Part shown: in pieces, positions 49,966 through 58,425 of the stretch
Layout: the number at the start of each line of letters is the position of its first letter
How positions within the stretch are numbered: the stretch's first letter is position 1
Source: Actinacidiphila bryophytorum
GTDB taxonomy: Bacteria > Actinomycetota > Actinomycetes > Streptomycetales > Streptomycetaceae
NCBI RefSeq assembly: GCF_016916835.1
Contig: NZ_JAFFIX010000028.1
Location: forward strand, 53,961 to 117,960
Direction of reading: 5' to 3'
Length of the DNA: 64,000 nt
Translations under genes and position numbers: made by a program
The notes under the pieces: generated by a model
The model's input: the letters and a program-made list of their open reading frames with translations, nothing else
Databases searched by the model: none
Told to the model about the DNA's origin: nothing

Positions 49966-51402
49966 CTACGCAGGGTCTTGGACAGGTTCCGGAGTCGGCT
50001 CCGGGGTTGGAGCCGGGGCGGGCTCCGGGGTTGGCTCGGGCGGCAGGGTCGGGGCCGGCGGGGCCGAGGGCGCCGCCTTCTCCCGGGAGTAGGCGCGCAG
50101 GTAGCCGACGACCGTGTTGGAGACCGCGACCAGGGGGACCGCGACGACGGCGCCGCCGATGCCCGCGACCATCGAGCCGGCCGCCACGGACAGCACCACC
50201 GCCAGCGGGTGGACCCGGACGGCGCGGCCCAGGATGAAGGGCTGCAGGATGTGGCCCTCGATCTGCTGCACGGCCAGCACCACCGCGAGCACCAGCAGTG
50301 CGGTGAACGGCCCTTCGGTGACCAGCGCGACGACGACCGCGATGAAGCCGGAGGCGACCGCGCCGACCAGCGGGATGAAGGACGACAGGAAGATGACGAC
50401 GGCCAGCGGCACCGCCATCGGCACCCCGAGGAAGAAGATGCCGATGCCGATGCAGATCGCGTCGATCAGGGCGACTATCACCGTGCCCCGCACATACAGC
50501 GTCAGCGTCCGCCAGGCACGCGGCCCCGCTCCGGCCAGGCCCTCCCTGGCCGCCTCGGGGAACAGCCGCAGCACCCACTTCCAGATGTTGGGGCCGTCGT
50601 AGAGCAGGAAGAGCGTGCTGAACATCGCCAACAGCACCCCGGTCAGCAGCTCGACGATGACGGTGACGCCTTCGAGCCCGGCGTCGGTGAGCGCCTTGGT
50701 GTTCGACCCGATGGCGTCGCTGAGGTTCTTGGCGACCTGGTTGATCTGGTCGTCGGTGACATGGAAAGGGCTGTTGAGAAGCCACTTCTTGCCCTCGGCG
50801 ATACCGTCCTGGAGGCTGCTGGACAGGTTGTCGATGTTGTCCATCACCTGCCAGACGACGAACCAGCCGACCAGGCCCATGATGACGAAGCCGCCGACGA
50901 AGACCATCGCGGTGGCCACCCCGCGCGGCACGCCGAGCCTCTTGAGCCGGGCGACGAACGGCTGCAGCAGCGCCGTTATCAACAGGGCCGCGGCGAAGGA
51001 CAGCACGACCAGGCGCACCGCGCCGATGACCCGCATCAGCACCCAGACCGTGCCCGCCAGGATCAGCAGCCGCCAGCCGATCTCGGCGGCGACCCGCATG
51101 CTCCAGGGCACCACGGCGACCGGGTCCATGGGCGGCGGCGCCGAGCGCTGGGCGGGCACGACGGCGGCCGGGGCCGGTGCCTGCGGGTCCGGCCCGGCCG
51201 ACGCGGGGTCAGCAGCCGTGGGTGCGGCGGGCGGTGCGGGCGCTGCCGCGGGCAGGTGGTCGGCGTCGGGCTCGCTGTCGACCAGGTCCGGGTGGTGCGC
51301 GGCCTCCCGTGCGGTGACCGCGGTGTGCCGATCCTCCAGCCGGCCCGCGAGGTTGGCCAGCCCCGCTGCGAGCGCGCTGCTCCAGTGGCGCTTGTCCGGC
51401 AT
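49966..51402 (-). CDS. AI-2E family transporter (UPF0118)
   Basis: A 478-residue membrane protein. About 115 cytoplasmic residues, rich in Ala/Pro, precede eight hydrophobic segments (such as LLILAGTVWVLMRVIGAVRLVVL and FVGGFVIMGLVGWFVVWQVM). The conserved loop SSFIPLVGAVASGFIAVVVAL and HILQPFILGRAVRVHPLAVVL identify the AI-2E/PerM family. The C terminus is a Pro/Glu/Thr repeat (PTPEP, PAPAP units). Some members export autoinducers or act as ion/H+ antiporters. The role here is unknown. The ATG at 51402 has GGGGGAGAG upstream. Confidence 0.88.
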   Translation of the reverse strand: MPDKRHWSSALAAGLANLAGRLEDRHTAVTAREAAHHPDLVDSEPDADHLPAAAPAPPAAPTAADPASAGPDPQAPAPAAVVPAQRSAPPPMDPVAVVPWSMRVAAEIGWRLLILAGTVWVLMRVIGAVRLVVLSFAAALLITALLQPFVARLKRLGVPRGVATAMVFVGGFVIMGLVGWFVVWQVMDNIDNLSSSLQDGIAEGKKWLLNSPFHVTDDQINQVAKNLSDAIGSNTKALTDAGLEGVTVIVELLTGVLLAMFSTLFLLYDGPNIWKWVLRLFPEAAREGLAGAGPRAWRTLTLYVRGTVIVALIDAICIGIGIFFLGVPMAVPLAVVIFLSSFIPLVGAVASGFIAVVVALVTEGPFTALLVLAVVLAVQQIEGHILQPFILGRAVRVHPLAVVLSVAAGSMVAGIGGAVVAVPLVAVSNTVVGYLRAYSREKAAPSAPPAPTLPPEPTPEPAPAPTPEPTPEPVQDPA

Positions 51403-51513
51403 CGCTCTCCCCCGCCCTTGACCATTCTTTGGCACTGCTGTGCAGGACGACGTTACCTGCCACGGGGGTTGCCTCGGCGGGCACACCCTCACCCGGACGG
51501 GGGAGGCACGGCA

Positions 51514-51547
51514 AAACCCCCGGGCCTGCGGTCGGCCTCGGGGGTTT
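51514..51547 (-). terminator. Terminator of the transglycosylase gene
   Basis: AAACCCCCG (51514-51522) pairs with CGGGGGTTT (51539-51547), with extra pairing inside. Read on the minus strand the stem is followed by TTTTGCC, a rho-independent form placed 33 bp after the transglycosylase stop. Confidence 0.75.
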
Positions 51548-51579
51548 CGCGAAGTGCAGTCGAACGGCGGGCGGCCGTT

Positions 51580-52257
51580 CTAGTACGAGTGGTGGACCTG
51601 CCAGTACGCCCAGGCGTCACACGGACTGCCGTAGCGGACGTTCATGTAGTTCAGGCCCCACTTTATCTGCGTGGCCGGGTTGGTCCGCCAGTCGGAGCCC
51701 GCGGAGGCCATCTTGGAACCGGGCAGCGCCTGGACCAGGCCGTAGGCACCGGAGGAGGCGTTCGTCGCGAGGTAGTTCCAACCGCTTTCCCGGGTCACGA
51801 TGTTGGAGAAGCAGGCGTACTGCCCGCTGCCCACGATCTGCTGGGCCATCGCCTTGACCTCGGCGACCGTGTAGGACGCCTTGAAGGGGAAGGTGGCGCG
51901 TGAGTCGCCGCGGCTGGCCGCCAGCGTCTCCTCGCGCTTCTTCGCGGCTGCTTCGTCCGCTGCCTTCTTCTTGGCTGCCGCGTCCTGCGCTGCCTGCTTG
52001 CGGGCGTCCTGCTCCGCCGCCTGCCGCGCTGACGCGTCGGCCGCATCGGACTGCGCCACGACCTGGTCGGTCAACGACGCCTGCTGAACCTGCTGTCCAG
52101 CGGGAATGTCCGCGAGGAGGGTCGTCGTACCGGCCGCTTCCACGGGCTCGTTGCCCGCACCCTGGTCAGCGCCCGACGCGACGCCCACAACGGCGCCCAC
52201 AGTGGTGACCGCAGTGGCTGACGCCACCGCGAATCCCCGGACCGAGATCCGGCTCAC
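51580..52257 (-). CDS. Secreted transglycosylase-like cell-wall protein
   Basis: A 225-residue exported protein. A signal peptide (about 1-35, ATAVTTVGAVVGVASGA), an Ala/Lys-rich coiled linker (about 70-125, with AAKKKAADEAAAKKREE) and a C-terminal SLT/aggregation-promoting-factor-type domain (FSNIVTRESGWNYLATNASSGAYGL, Glu in RESGW as catalytic acid) are visible. It likely cleaves or remodels peptidoglycan. GTG at 52257 with GGAAGGA 6 nt upstream was chosen. The frame stays open 225 bp further up, but third-position GC drops there, so that part is taken as leader RNA. Confidence 0.86.
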   Translation of the reverse strand: MSRISVRGFAVASATAVTTVGAVVGVASGADQGAGNEPVEAAGTTTLLADIPAGQQVQQASLTDQVVAQSDAADASARQAAEQDARKQAAQDAAAKKKAADEAAAKKREETLAASRGDSRATFPFKASYTVAEVKAMAQQIVGSGQYACFSNIVTRESGWNYLATNASSGAYGLVQALPGSKMASAGSDWRTNPATQIKWGLNYMNVRYGSPCDAWAYWQVHHSY

Positions 52258-52607
52258 ACGGTTTCCTTCCGGCATCGCCCGCTTGGTGACCGCACGGACG
52301 AAATCGTGCCCCTGGCGCTGTCCCCCTTCTCCGGTCCGCCGTACGGGCCGGTCGGTCACGGGGGCACTGGCCCGGTGCGAAGTCCGTGGCGGATTCGCGT
52401 ACTGCTCGGGCGGCTCATGGCGGTCGATGTTGACTTGTGGTGGTGCTGTCCGCCCTTTCCCCGAAGGGTCCGGGCGTGCCATGAGCGGGGCCTGACAGCC
52501 TCACACCCTGCCGTACGCAGACGCCGCGCGGCAATTTCCGGTTGAGTGGCAAAGGTCACATCGCGGGAAGCGCGTCGATACTCGGAAATCGCGGCCGGAA
52601 AACGCTA
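52258..52607 (-). promoter_or_regulatory. Long 5' region of the transglycosylase gene
   Basis: 350 bp without a gene between the PhoH terminator and the transglycosylase start. Cell-wall hydrolase genes of streptomycetes often have regulatory leaders (for example the c-di-AMP ydaO riboswitch). I looked for its conserved purine-rich blocks and did not find them. A small hairpin with a TTCG loop (CCGGACCCTTCGGGG-like, near 52465) is the only obvious structure. Confidence 0.35.
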
Positions 52608-52641
52608 GGCTGCTGCGCCCTTCACGCCGGGCGCAGCAGCC
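52608..52641 (-). terminator. Terminator of the PhoH-family gene
   Basis: A perfect 13-bp stem GGCTGCTGCGCCC/GGGCGCAGCAGCC with an 8-nt loop. On the minus strand it is followed by TAGCGTTTTCC. It lies 46 bp after the PhoH stop. Confidence 0.85.
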
Positions 52642-52687
52642 TCAACTCACGTCATACATGGGCACATCGGGGCATCGTACAAAACGA

Positions 52688-54007
52688 TCAGGCCCCGCCG
52701 TCCTCCAGCATCTCCGTCACGAGCGCGGCGATCGGGGAGCGTTCGGAACGGGTGAGTGTCACATGGGCGAACAGCGGGTGTCCCTTGAGCTTCTCCACCA
52801 CCGCCACCACGCCGTCGTACCGCCCGACCCGCAGGTTGTCGCGCTGGGCCACGTCGTGGGTGAGCACCACCCGGGAGCCGGCGCCGATCCTGGACAGCAC
52901 CGTCAGCAGCACGTTGCGCTCCAGCGACTGCGCCTCGTCGACGATCACGAAGGCGTCGTGCAGCGAGCGGCCCCTGATGTGGGTCAGCGGCAGCACCTCC
53001 AGCATGCCGCGGGCCACGACCTCCTCGATGACCTCCTTGGAGGTGACCGCGGACAGCGTGTCGAAGACGGCCTGAGCCCACGGGCTCATCTTCTCCGCCT
53101 CGCTGCCCGGCAGGTAGCCCAGCTCCTGGCCGCCCACCGCGTACAGCGGCCGGAAGACCATCACCTTGCGGTGCTGGCGGCGCTCCAGGACCGCTTCGAG
53201 GCCCGCGCACAGCGCCAGCGCCGACTTGCCGGTGCCGGCCCGGCCGCCCATCGACACGATGCCGACGTCCGGGTCGAGCAGCAGGTCGAGCGCGATGCGC
53301 TGCTCGGCGCTGCGGCCGTGGATGCCGAACGCCTCGCGGTCGCCGCGCACCAGCCGCACCCTGCCGTCGGCGGTGACGCGGCCCAGCGCCTTGCCGCGCT
53401 CCGACTGCAGCACCAGACCGGTGTGCACCGGCAGGTCCGCGGCCTCGGGGAGGTCGACGGTCTCCTGCGCGAAGAGCGCGTCCACCTGCTCGGCGCCGAC
53501 CACCAGCTCCTCCATGCCGGTCCAGCCCGAGGTGATCGCCAGCTCGGCCCGGTACTCCTCGGCCAGCAGACCGACCGAGGACGCCTTCACCCGCAGCGGC
53601 AGGTCCTTGGACACGACGGTCACGTCGTACCCTTCCGCCTGCAGGTTGCGGGCGACCGCCAGGATGCGCGAGTCGTTGTCGCCGAGCCGGAATCCCGCGG
53701 GGAGCACCCCGGGGTCCGAGTGGTTCAGCTCGACCCTGAGCGTGCCGCCGAAGTCGCCGATCGGGATCGGGGCGTCGAGCCTGCCGTACCTGATCCGGAA
53801 CTCGTCGAGCAGCCGCAACGCCTGGCGGGCGAAGTAACCCAGCTCGGGGTGGTGGCGCTTGGCCTCCAACTCCGTCACCACCACGACCGGCAGCACGACC
53901 TCGTGCTCGTCGAAGCGGGTGAAGGCATTGGGGTCGGCGAGCAGCACGCTGGTGTCGAGTACGTACGTGCGCCGGTCGTGAACACGGCGATTCTTGCTTG
54001 TCACCAC
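52688..54007 (-). CDS. PIN-PhoH fusion protein (PhoH2 type)
   Basis: A 439-residue RNA-acting protein. The N-terminal PIN nuclease domain has VLDTSVLLADP, the acidic VVTELEAKRH and a GDNDSRILA cluster. The C-terminal PhoH ATPase/helicase domain has SMGGRAGTGKSALAL (Walker A) and FVIVDEAQS (Walker B). PhoH2 proteins are sequence-dependent RNA helicase/RNases. GTG start at 54007 (or 3 bp on). The 247-bp region upstream, shared with the end of the prenyltransferase gene, has no gene. Confidence 0.92.
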   Translation of the reverse strand: MVTSKNRRVHDRRTYVLDTSVLLADPNAFTRFDEHEVVLPVVVVTELEAKRHHPELGYFARQALRLLDEFRIRYGRLDAPIPIGDFGGTLRVELNHSDPGVLPAGFRLGDNDSRILAVARNLQAEGYDVTVVSKDLPLRVKASSVGLLAEEYRAELAITSGWTGMEELVVGAEQVDALFAQETVDLPEAADLPVHTGLVLQSERGKALGRVTADGRVRLVRGDREAFGIHGRSAEQRIALDLLLDPDVGIVSMGGRAGTGKSALALCAGLEAVLERRQHRKVMVFRPLYAVGGQELGYLPGSEAEKMSPWAQAVFDTLSAVTSKEVIEEVVARGMLEVLPLTHIRGRSLHDAFVIVDEAQSLERNVLLTVLSRIGAGSRVVLTHDVAQRDNLRVGRYDGVVAVVEKLKGHPLFAHVTLTRSERSPIAALVTEMLEDGGA

Positions 54008-54254
54008 GTGTGGACGAACCCCCTCGGGGAGAGGTGAGGCTGCGGTCCGGCAACCGTGGGCCGGATGCCGGTCTGCCAGTGGTATGCCCGGGAAATCCGG
54101 TACCCATGCGGATGCATATGACAGTCATCCGACGGTCATGATCCGGTCACTGACCGCTCATCCACGATTCGGCGACAAACGGGCCGCGACACCCGCCACG
54201 TTAACTCGGCTTCCTGTGCCGTCAACAGCCCTTTTCGCCCAGGTCAGCGCCTGG

Positions 54255-55016
54255 CTACGCTCCGTAGCGGCGATGCCTGGCGGCATAGTCGCGCAGCGCC
54301 CGCAGGAAATCCACCTTGCGGAAGGCCGGCCAGAAGACCTCGCAGAAGTAGTACTCGGAATGTGCACTCTGCCAGAGCATGAAGCCCGACAGACGCTGCT
54401 CGCCCGAGGTGCGGATCACCAGGTCCGGGTCCGGCTGGCCGCGGGTGTAGAGGTGCTCCGAGATGTGCTCGACGTCCAGGATCTCGGCCAGATCCTCGAT
54501 GGACGTGCCGCGCCCCGCGTGCTCGTACAGCAGCGAGCGGACCGCGTCGGCGATCTCCTGGCGGCCGCCGTAGCCGACCGCCACGTTCACCAGCAGGCCC
54601 GCCACGTTGTGGGTGTCCTGCTCCGCCTCCTTGAGCACCGCCTGCGTACGGTCGGGGAGCAGGTCCATGGTGCCCACGTGGTGCACCCGCCAGCGGCCGG
54701 TCGCCGCCAGGCCCGCCACCGCGTCCTCGATGATGCCGAGCAGCGGCACCAGTTCCGCGGAGGGCCGGTCGAAGTTGTCCGTGGACAGCAGCCACAGGGT
54801 GACCACCTCGACACCGGTCTCCTCGCACCATCCCAGCAGCTCGGCGATCTTGTCCGCGCCCGCCTGGTGGCCCTGCTCCGCCGTGCTGCTCGCGGCTTTC
54901 GCCCAGCGCCGGTTGCCGTCGAGGATCACACCGATGTGCTTGGGGCCCTGGGCCACGTCGAGCCGGCGTTCCACTCTGCGGGAGTACAGCCCGTACACCA
55001 GCTCGCGCAGATTCAT
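54255..55016 (-). CDS. Isoprenyl (cis-prenyl) transferase, UppS family
   Basis: A 253-residue prenyl chain elongating enzyme. HIGVILDGNRRWA with the essential Asp33, TLWLLSTDNFDRP, VAVGYGGRQEI and DLVIRTSGEQRLSGF define the family. It uses IPP and a short allylic diphosphate to make Z-prenyl diphosphates for cell-wall carrier lipid. Streptomycetes usually have two paralogues (short- and long-chain), and which this is cannot be decided by eye. The next gene (aldo-keto reductase) is divergent with 164 bp between. Confidence 0.93.
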   Translation of the reverse strand: MNLRELVYGLYSRRVERRLDVAQGPKHIGVILDGNRRWAKAASSTAEQGHQAGADKIAELLGWCEETGVEVVTLWLLSTDNFDRPSAELVPLLGIIEDAVAGLAATGRWRVHHVGTMDLLPDRTQAVLKEAEQDTHNVAGLLVNVAVGYGGRQEIADAVRSLLYEHAGRGTSIEDLAEILDVEHISEHLYTRGQPDPDLVIRTSGEQRLSGFMLWQSAHSEYYFCEVFWPAFRKVDFLRALRDYAARHRRYGA

Positions 55017-55180
55017 CGCGTACCAGCCCCTCCTGCGCTCGGTCGCCCGGGCGCCAGGGTACTGCCCGAAAGGCCGTCCGGACGAACCGGGTCGCGGCGC
55101 GGCCGGCCCCCCGGCGCGGCACGCGGACGGATCTCCCGCCAGGTAGTAAGCGGTTCAGGCGCCCGTGATAAGGAGGAACC

Positions 55181-56224
55181 GTGAACATCAGAGACCTCTA
55201 CCGCGCCGCCGAAGAGCGCTACGCGACCATGGAGTACCGCAGGACCGGGCGCAGCGGACTGAAGCTGCCCGCGATCTCGCTGGGCCTGTGGCACAACTTC
55301 GGCGACGACCGCACGCTGGACTCCCAGCGCGCCATCCTGCGCCGCGCCTTCGACCTCGGCGTCACGCACTTCGACCTGGCCAACAACTACGGCCCACCCT
55401 ACGGCGCCGCCGAGGCCAACTTCGGGACGCTCTTCGCCCAGGACTTCCGCCCCTACCGCGACGAGCTGGTCATCTCCACCAAGGCCGGCTACGACATGTG
55501 GCCGGGACCGTACGGCGAATGGGGCTCGCGCAAGTACCTGCTCTCCTCGCTCGACCAGTCGCTGGGCCGCATGGGCCTGGACCACGTCGACATCTTCTAC
55601 TCGCACCGCTACGACCCCGACACCCCGCTGGAGGAGACGATGGGCGCGCTGGCGTCCGCCGTCCAGCAGGGCAAGGCGCTCTACGTCGGCATCTCCTCCT
55701 ACGGCCCCGAGCGCACCCGGGAGGCCGCGCGCATCCTGCGCGACCTGGGTGTGCCCGCGCTCATCCACCAGCCCTCGTACTCGATGATCAACCGCTGGGT
55801 CGAGGACGAGGGCCTGCTGGACGTCCTGGAGGAGGAGGGCATGGGCTGCATCGGCTTCGTGCCGCTCGCCCAGGGCCTGCTGACCGACCGCTACCTCGGC
55901 GGCATCCCCGAGGGGTCGCGGGCGGCGCAGGGCAAGTCGCTCGACCCCGCGCTGGTCAACGAGGAGACGGTCGCCCGGCTGCGGGCACTCAACTCCGTCG
56001 CCGAGGGGCGGGGCCAGTCCCTGGCCCAGCTCGCCCTGTCCTGGGTCCTGCGCGACCCGCGCGTCACCTCCGCCCTGATCGGCGCGTCCTCCGTCGCCCA
56101 GCTGGAGGCCAACGTCGCGGCGGTCGGCGCCGCCCCGCTCACCGCGGAGGAGCTGGCCGAGATCGACCGCCACGCGGTCGAGCCGGAGGGCGTCAACCTC
56201 TGGTCGGTCAGCAGCGACGCGTAG
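55181..56224 (+). CDS. Aldo-keto reductase, L-glyceraldehyde 3-phosphate reductase-like (YghZ)
   Basis: A 347-residue NADPH-dependent AKR. The catalytic tetrad is visible: Asp and Tyr in HFDLANNYGPPYG, Lys in VISTKAGYDMWPGPYGEWG and His in IFYSHRYDPDTP. ALIGASSVAQLEAN is the cofactor 2'-phosphate loop. The WPGPYGEWGSRKYL segment is typical of the YghZ/AKR14 group that detoxifies L-glyceraldehyde 3-phosphate. GTG at 55181 follows a perfect AAGGAGG. Single gene. Confidence 0.93.
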   Translation: MNIRDLYRAAEERYATMEYRRTGRSGLKLPAISLGLWHNFGDDRTLDSQRAILRRAFDLGVTHFDLANNYGPPYGAAEANFGTLFAQDFRPYRDELVISTKAGYDMWPGPYGEWGSRKYLLSSLDQSLGRMGLDHVDIFYSHRYDPDTPLEETMGALASAVQQGKALYVGISSYGPERTREAARILRDLGVPALIHQPSYSMINRWVEDEGLLDVLEEEGMGCIGFVPLAQGLLTDRYLGGIPEGSRAAQGKSLDPALVNEETVARLRALNSVAEGRGQSLAQLALSWVLRDPRVTSALIGASSVAQLEANVAAVGAAPLTAEELAEIDRHAVEPEGVNLWSVSSDA

Positions 56225-56296
56225 TTCTTTGGCCGGGCTCCCCGGGAGGTTCCGCCGCGGTGGACCCGGGACCTTCCCCCGGTGGGTGGCTTGCGC

Positions 56297-56316
56297 GCGC
56301 AGTTCCCCGCGCCCCT
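56297..56316. repeat. Dispersed palindromic element, copy 4 (partial)
   Basis: The complete 20-bp GCGCAGTTCCCCGCGCCCCT arm is present. A shortened inverse arm, AGGGGCGC, occurs about 35 bp on (near 56350). It lies between the aldo-keto reductase gene and the MITE. Confidence 0.75.
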
Positions 56317-56364
56317 GATGGCTCACCCTCTCGCGCAGAGGGAACCGTCAGGGGCGCTGGGCTT

Positions 56365-56545
56365 CTAGGCCGTGTTGTGGAAGTCCCGCCTGCCCCGCGA
56401 CGCCTGGCACGCACGCTCGCTGCGTTGTCGGAGTCGTCCGAGCAGGCCCACTACGAGGACGACCCTCCGCCTTGCGATCGCACGCACCAGACGCCGCGGG
56501 GCCCGCCCTGTGGGCGGACGGCGCTACTTCCAAAACACGGCCTAG
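56365..56545. mobile_element. MITE-like non-autonomous element with CTAG target duplication
   Basis: Terminal inverted repeats GCCGTGTTGTGGAAGT (56369-56384) and ACTTCCAAAACACGGC (56526-56541) differ at one position. Both ends are flanked by CTAG (56365-56368 and 56542-56545), the target duplication seen for IS5-group elements (YTAR). The 173-bp interior has no ORF of note and is full of short palindromes. It may be mobilised by an IS5-type transposase elsewhere. None is in this window. The right CTAG contains the stop codon of the prepilin peptidase gene. Confidence 0.75.
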
Positions 56546-57267
56546 GTCAGCAGCAGGGCCGCGGCGGAGCCGAGGAGCATGAACGGGCCGAAGGGCAGGG
56601 GGGACTTGCGGCTGGCGCGGCCGGTGGCCAGCAGGGCCAGGCCGACCACCGCACCCAGGGCGAACGCGGCGAACGTGCCGCCGACGACCGTGCCCCACCC
56701 GTACCAGCCCAGCGGCAGCGCGACGGTCGGGGCGAGTTTGACGTCGCCGAAGCCCATGCCGGCCGGGTTGATGAGGAAGAGCAGGAAGTAGAGGGCGCCG
56801 ACGGCCGCGGCGGCCAGCAGGGCGCGCAGCCACGAACCCCGGTGGTCGGGCAGCAGCGCGGCGGCGCCGAGCAGGGCCGCGGTGGCCGCGAAGGCCGGCA
56901 GCGTCAGCACGTCGGGGAGCCGGAAGACCCGCAGGTCGACCAGGGCGAGGGTCAGCGCGACGGGCACCAGCAGCAGCCACACGGCGAGTTCGGGGTGCGG
57001 CCCGACCGCGGCGGCCAGGCCCGCGCACAGCAGCGCGCACCCGGCGGCGAGCAGCCAGGGGCCGTAACGCCCGCCCGGCGCACCGCAGTCGGAGCAGCGC
57101 TCGGGTCCGAGCCAGCCGCGCGGCCCCGGCGGCAGCAGGTGGCCCGACGGGCAGGCCGCGGCCCAGGGTTCGCCGGACGGGACCGCCAACCGGTGCGCGG
57201 CGCGCGGCAGCAGCAGCCCGCTGAGCGTTCCCCACACGGCGGCGGCCACGATCGGATAGACATGCAC
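56542..57267 (-). CDS. A24-family prepilin peptidase (TadV/PilD-like)
   Basis: A 241-residue polytopic membrane aspartyl protease that would process Flp-type prepilins. The two catalytic Asp motifs are LALVDLRVFRLPD and MGFGDVKLAP. About seven hydrophobic segments surround them. It probably serves the Tad cluster 0.5-6.6 kb away. GTG start at 57267 follows a leaderless -10 (TACGGT). The reading frame ends at TAG inside the target-site duplication of the adjacent MITE; since CTAG was there before insertion, the protein is probably intact. Confidence 0.9.
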   Translation of the reverse strand: MHVYPIVAAAVWGTLSGLLLPRAAHRLAVPSGEPWAAACPSGHLLPPGPRGWLGPERCSDCGAPGGRYGPWLLAAGCALLCAGLAAAVGPHPELAVWLLLVPVALTLALVDLRVFRLPDVLTLPAFAATAALLGAAALLPDHRGSWLRALLAAAAVGALYFLLFLINPAGMGFGDVKLAPTVALPLGWYGWGTVVGGTFAAFALGAVVGLALLATGRASRKSPLPFGPFMLLGSAAALLLT

Positions 57268-57274
57268 CGGGCCG

Positions 57275-57280
57275 ACCGTA
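57275..57280 (-). promoter_or_regulatory. Leaderless -10 box TACGGT (prepilin peptidase)
   Basis: On the minus strand TACGGT ends 7 nt before the GTG at 57267. The divergent DUF192 gene starts 42 bp away. Confidence 0.5.
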
Positions 57281-57308
57281 CACGGACACCTGCGCGAAGG
57301 GAGGGGCC

Positions 57309-57659
57309 ATGGGCCGACGTTGGCGAGACGGTGACCTCACCTTGCACGCCCCGCGGGCCGACGTGCCGCTGCGGGTCGCCGCGACCTACCGGGCCAGGAC
57401 CCGCGGACTGCTCGGAGCAGACGGTGTGCAGGGCGCGCTGCTGCTGACGCCCGCGTCCAGCGTGCACACCGTGCGGATGCGGTTCGCGATCGACGTGGCC
57501 TATCTGGACCGCCGGCTGCGGGTGATCGCGGTCCGCACGATGCCCCCCGGCCGCATCGGCCGCCCGCGGCTGCTGGCCCGGCACGTGCTGGAGGCCGAGG
57601 CGGGCGCACTGGCCCGCTGGGGCGTACGGCCGGGCGTACGCCTGGACGTCACCGGCTGA
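57309..57659 (+). CDS. DUF192 family protein
   Basis: A 116-residue protein of the small all-beta DUF192 family, recognised from ATYRARTRGLLG, GALLLTPASSVHTVRM (the conserved S-x-H-T-x-x-M) and FAIDVAYLDRRLRVI. Function unknown; members are often found near pilus or secretion genes in actinobacteria. It is the only plus-strand gene inside the pilus cluster and is divergent from the prepilin peptidase. Confidence 0.88.
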   Translation: MGRRWRDGDLTLHAPRADVPLRVAATYRARTRGLLGADGVQGALLLTPASSVHTVRMRFAIDVAYLDRRLRVIAVRTMPPGRIGRPRLLARHVLEAEAGALARWGVRPGVRLDVTG

Positions 57660-57680
57660 CCCGGGGCCGGGAAAAGAAAA

Positions 57681-57717
57681 CGGGCCGGTTCGCAGGGGGG
57701 GAGAGCGAACCGGCCCG
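57681..57717 (-). terminator. Terminator of the tad/OmpA operon
   Basis: CGGGCCGGTTCGC (57681-57693) pairs perfectly with GCGAACCGGCCCG (57705-57717) around an 11-nt loop. On the minus strand TTTTCTTTTCC follows, the best T-run terminator in the window, 46 bp beyond the OmpA stop. Confidence 0.88.
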
Positions 57718-57763
57718 AGGGGGGGAGTTACACCGTACCGCGTCCTGGCGCGCATCCCGCACG

Positions 57764-58420
57764 TTACGCGGCAGGAGGCGTGAAAGTGATTTCCACCCGG
57801 CGGTTCTGCCGGCGGCCGACTTCGGTGGAATTGTCCGCTATGGGATAGTCCTCGCCGTAGCCGCGCACCTGAAATGTGTGGGATGAGTCACCGGCGCTGC
57901 TCAGCGCCGTTGCCAGAACTTGGTACACCGCCTGGGCGCGCTGCTTCGACAGCGCGTCCCCGTGCTCGCTGCTCCCCAGATCGTCGGTGAAACCGAAGAC
58001 ACGGATGGGTGAGGTGACGTGCCGCGTGTTGATGTCCGCCGCGATCGCCTGGATCCGCGAGGTCGCGGCGGCCGACAGCACCGCGCTGTCCTTGCCGAAC
58101 GCCACCTCCGACTGCAGCGCGTAGGTCACCGTCGAGTTCGACGTCTCCTGCCGCTGCTCCGGCTGACTCGCCGCCACCGAGGACTCGTCCGTCACCGACA
58201 CGATGTCCAGCACCTTCGGCGGCGCCAGCGTCGAGCCCTCGGGCAGCTGGAGGTTGGGTGAGGCGGGGTCGATGCGGACCGGTGCGCTCGGGGACGGCTC
58301 CCCCGCGCTCGGCGGCGGATTCGTGTCCGCGACCGCCTGCGGTGCCACCGCCACACCCGTGGCCGCGGCGAACAGGACCACGGTGAGCGTGAGCTTTGCG
58401 GCTGCCGCCGCGCTTCTCAT
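57764..58420 (-). CDS. OmpA-family peptidoglycan-binding protein
   Basis: A 218-residue secreted protein. A signal peptide (about 1-30, ending QAVADT) and a Pro/Ser-rich linker precede an OmpA-C domain: ALQSEVAFGKDSAVLS, VFGFTDDLGSSEHGDALSKQRAQAV (Asp/Arg that bind diaminopimelate) and GYGEDYPIADNS followed by GRRQNRRVEI. It would anchor to peptidoglycan. Last gene of the tad operon, right after a lipoprotein (5-bp gap). ATG at 58420 has GAGGGG 8 nt upstream. Confidence 0.88.
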   Translation of the reverse strand: MRSAAAAAKLTLTVVLFAAATGVAVAPQAVADTNPPPSAGEPSPSAPVRIDPASPNLQLPEGSTLAPPKVLDIVSVTDESSVAASQPEQRQETSNSTVTYALQSEVAFGKDSAVLSAAATSRIQAIAADINTRHVTSPIRVFGFTDDLGSSEHGDALSKQRAQAVYQVLATALSSAGDSSHTFQVRGYGEDYPIADNSTEVGRRQNRRVEITFTPPAA

Positions 58421-58425
58421 CCGGA

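Noticed and set aside
52258..52482. In-frame N-terminal extension of the transglycosylase (start near 52482)
   Set aside because: Third-position GC falls sharply, no SD, and the GTG at 52257 has a strong SD directly followed by a signal peptide.
52258..52607. ydaO-type c-di-AMP riboswitch upstream of the cell-wall hydrolase
   Set aside because: The conserved purine-rich blocks of that riboswitch could not be found on either strand.
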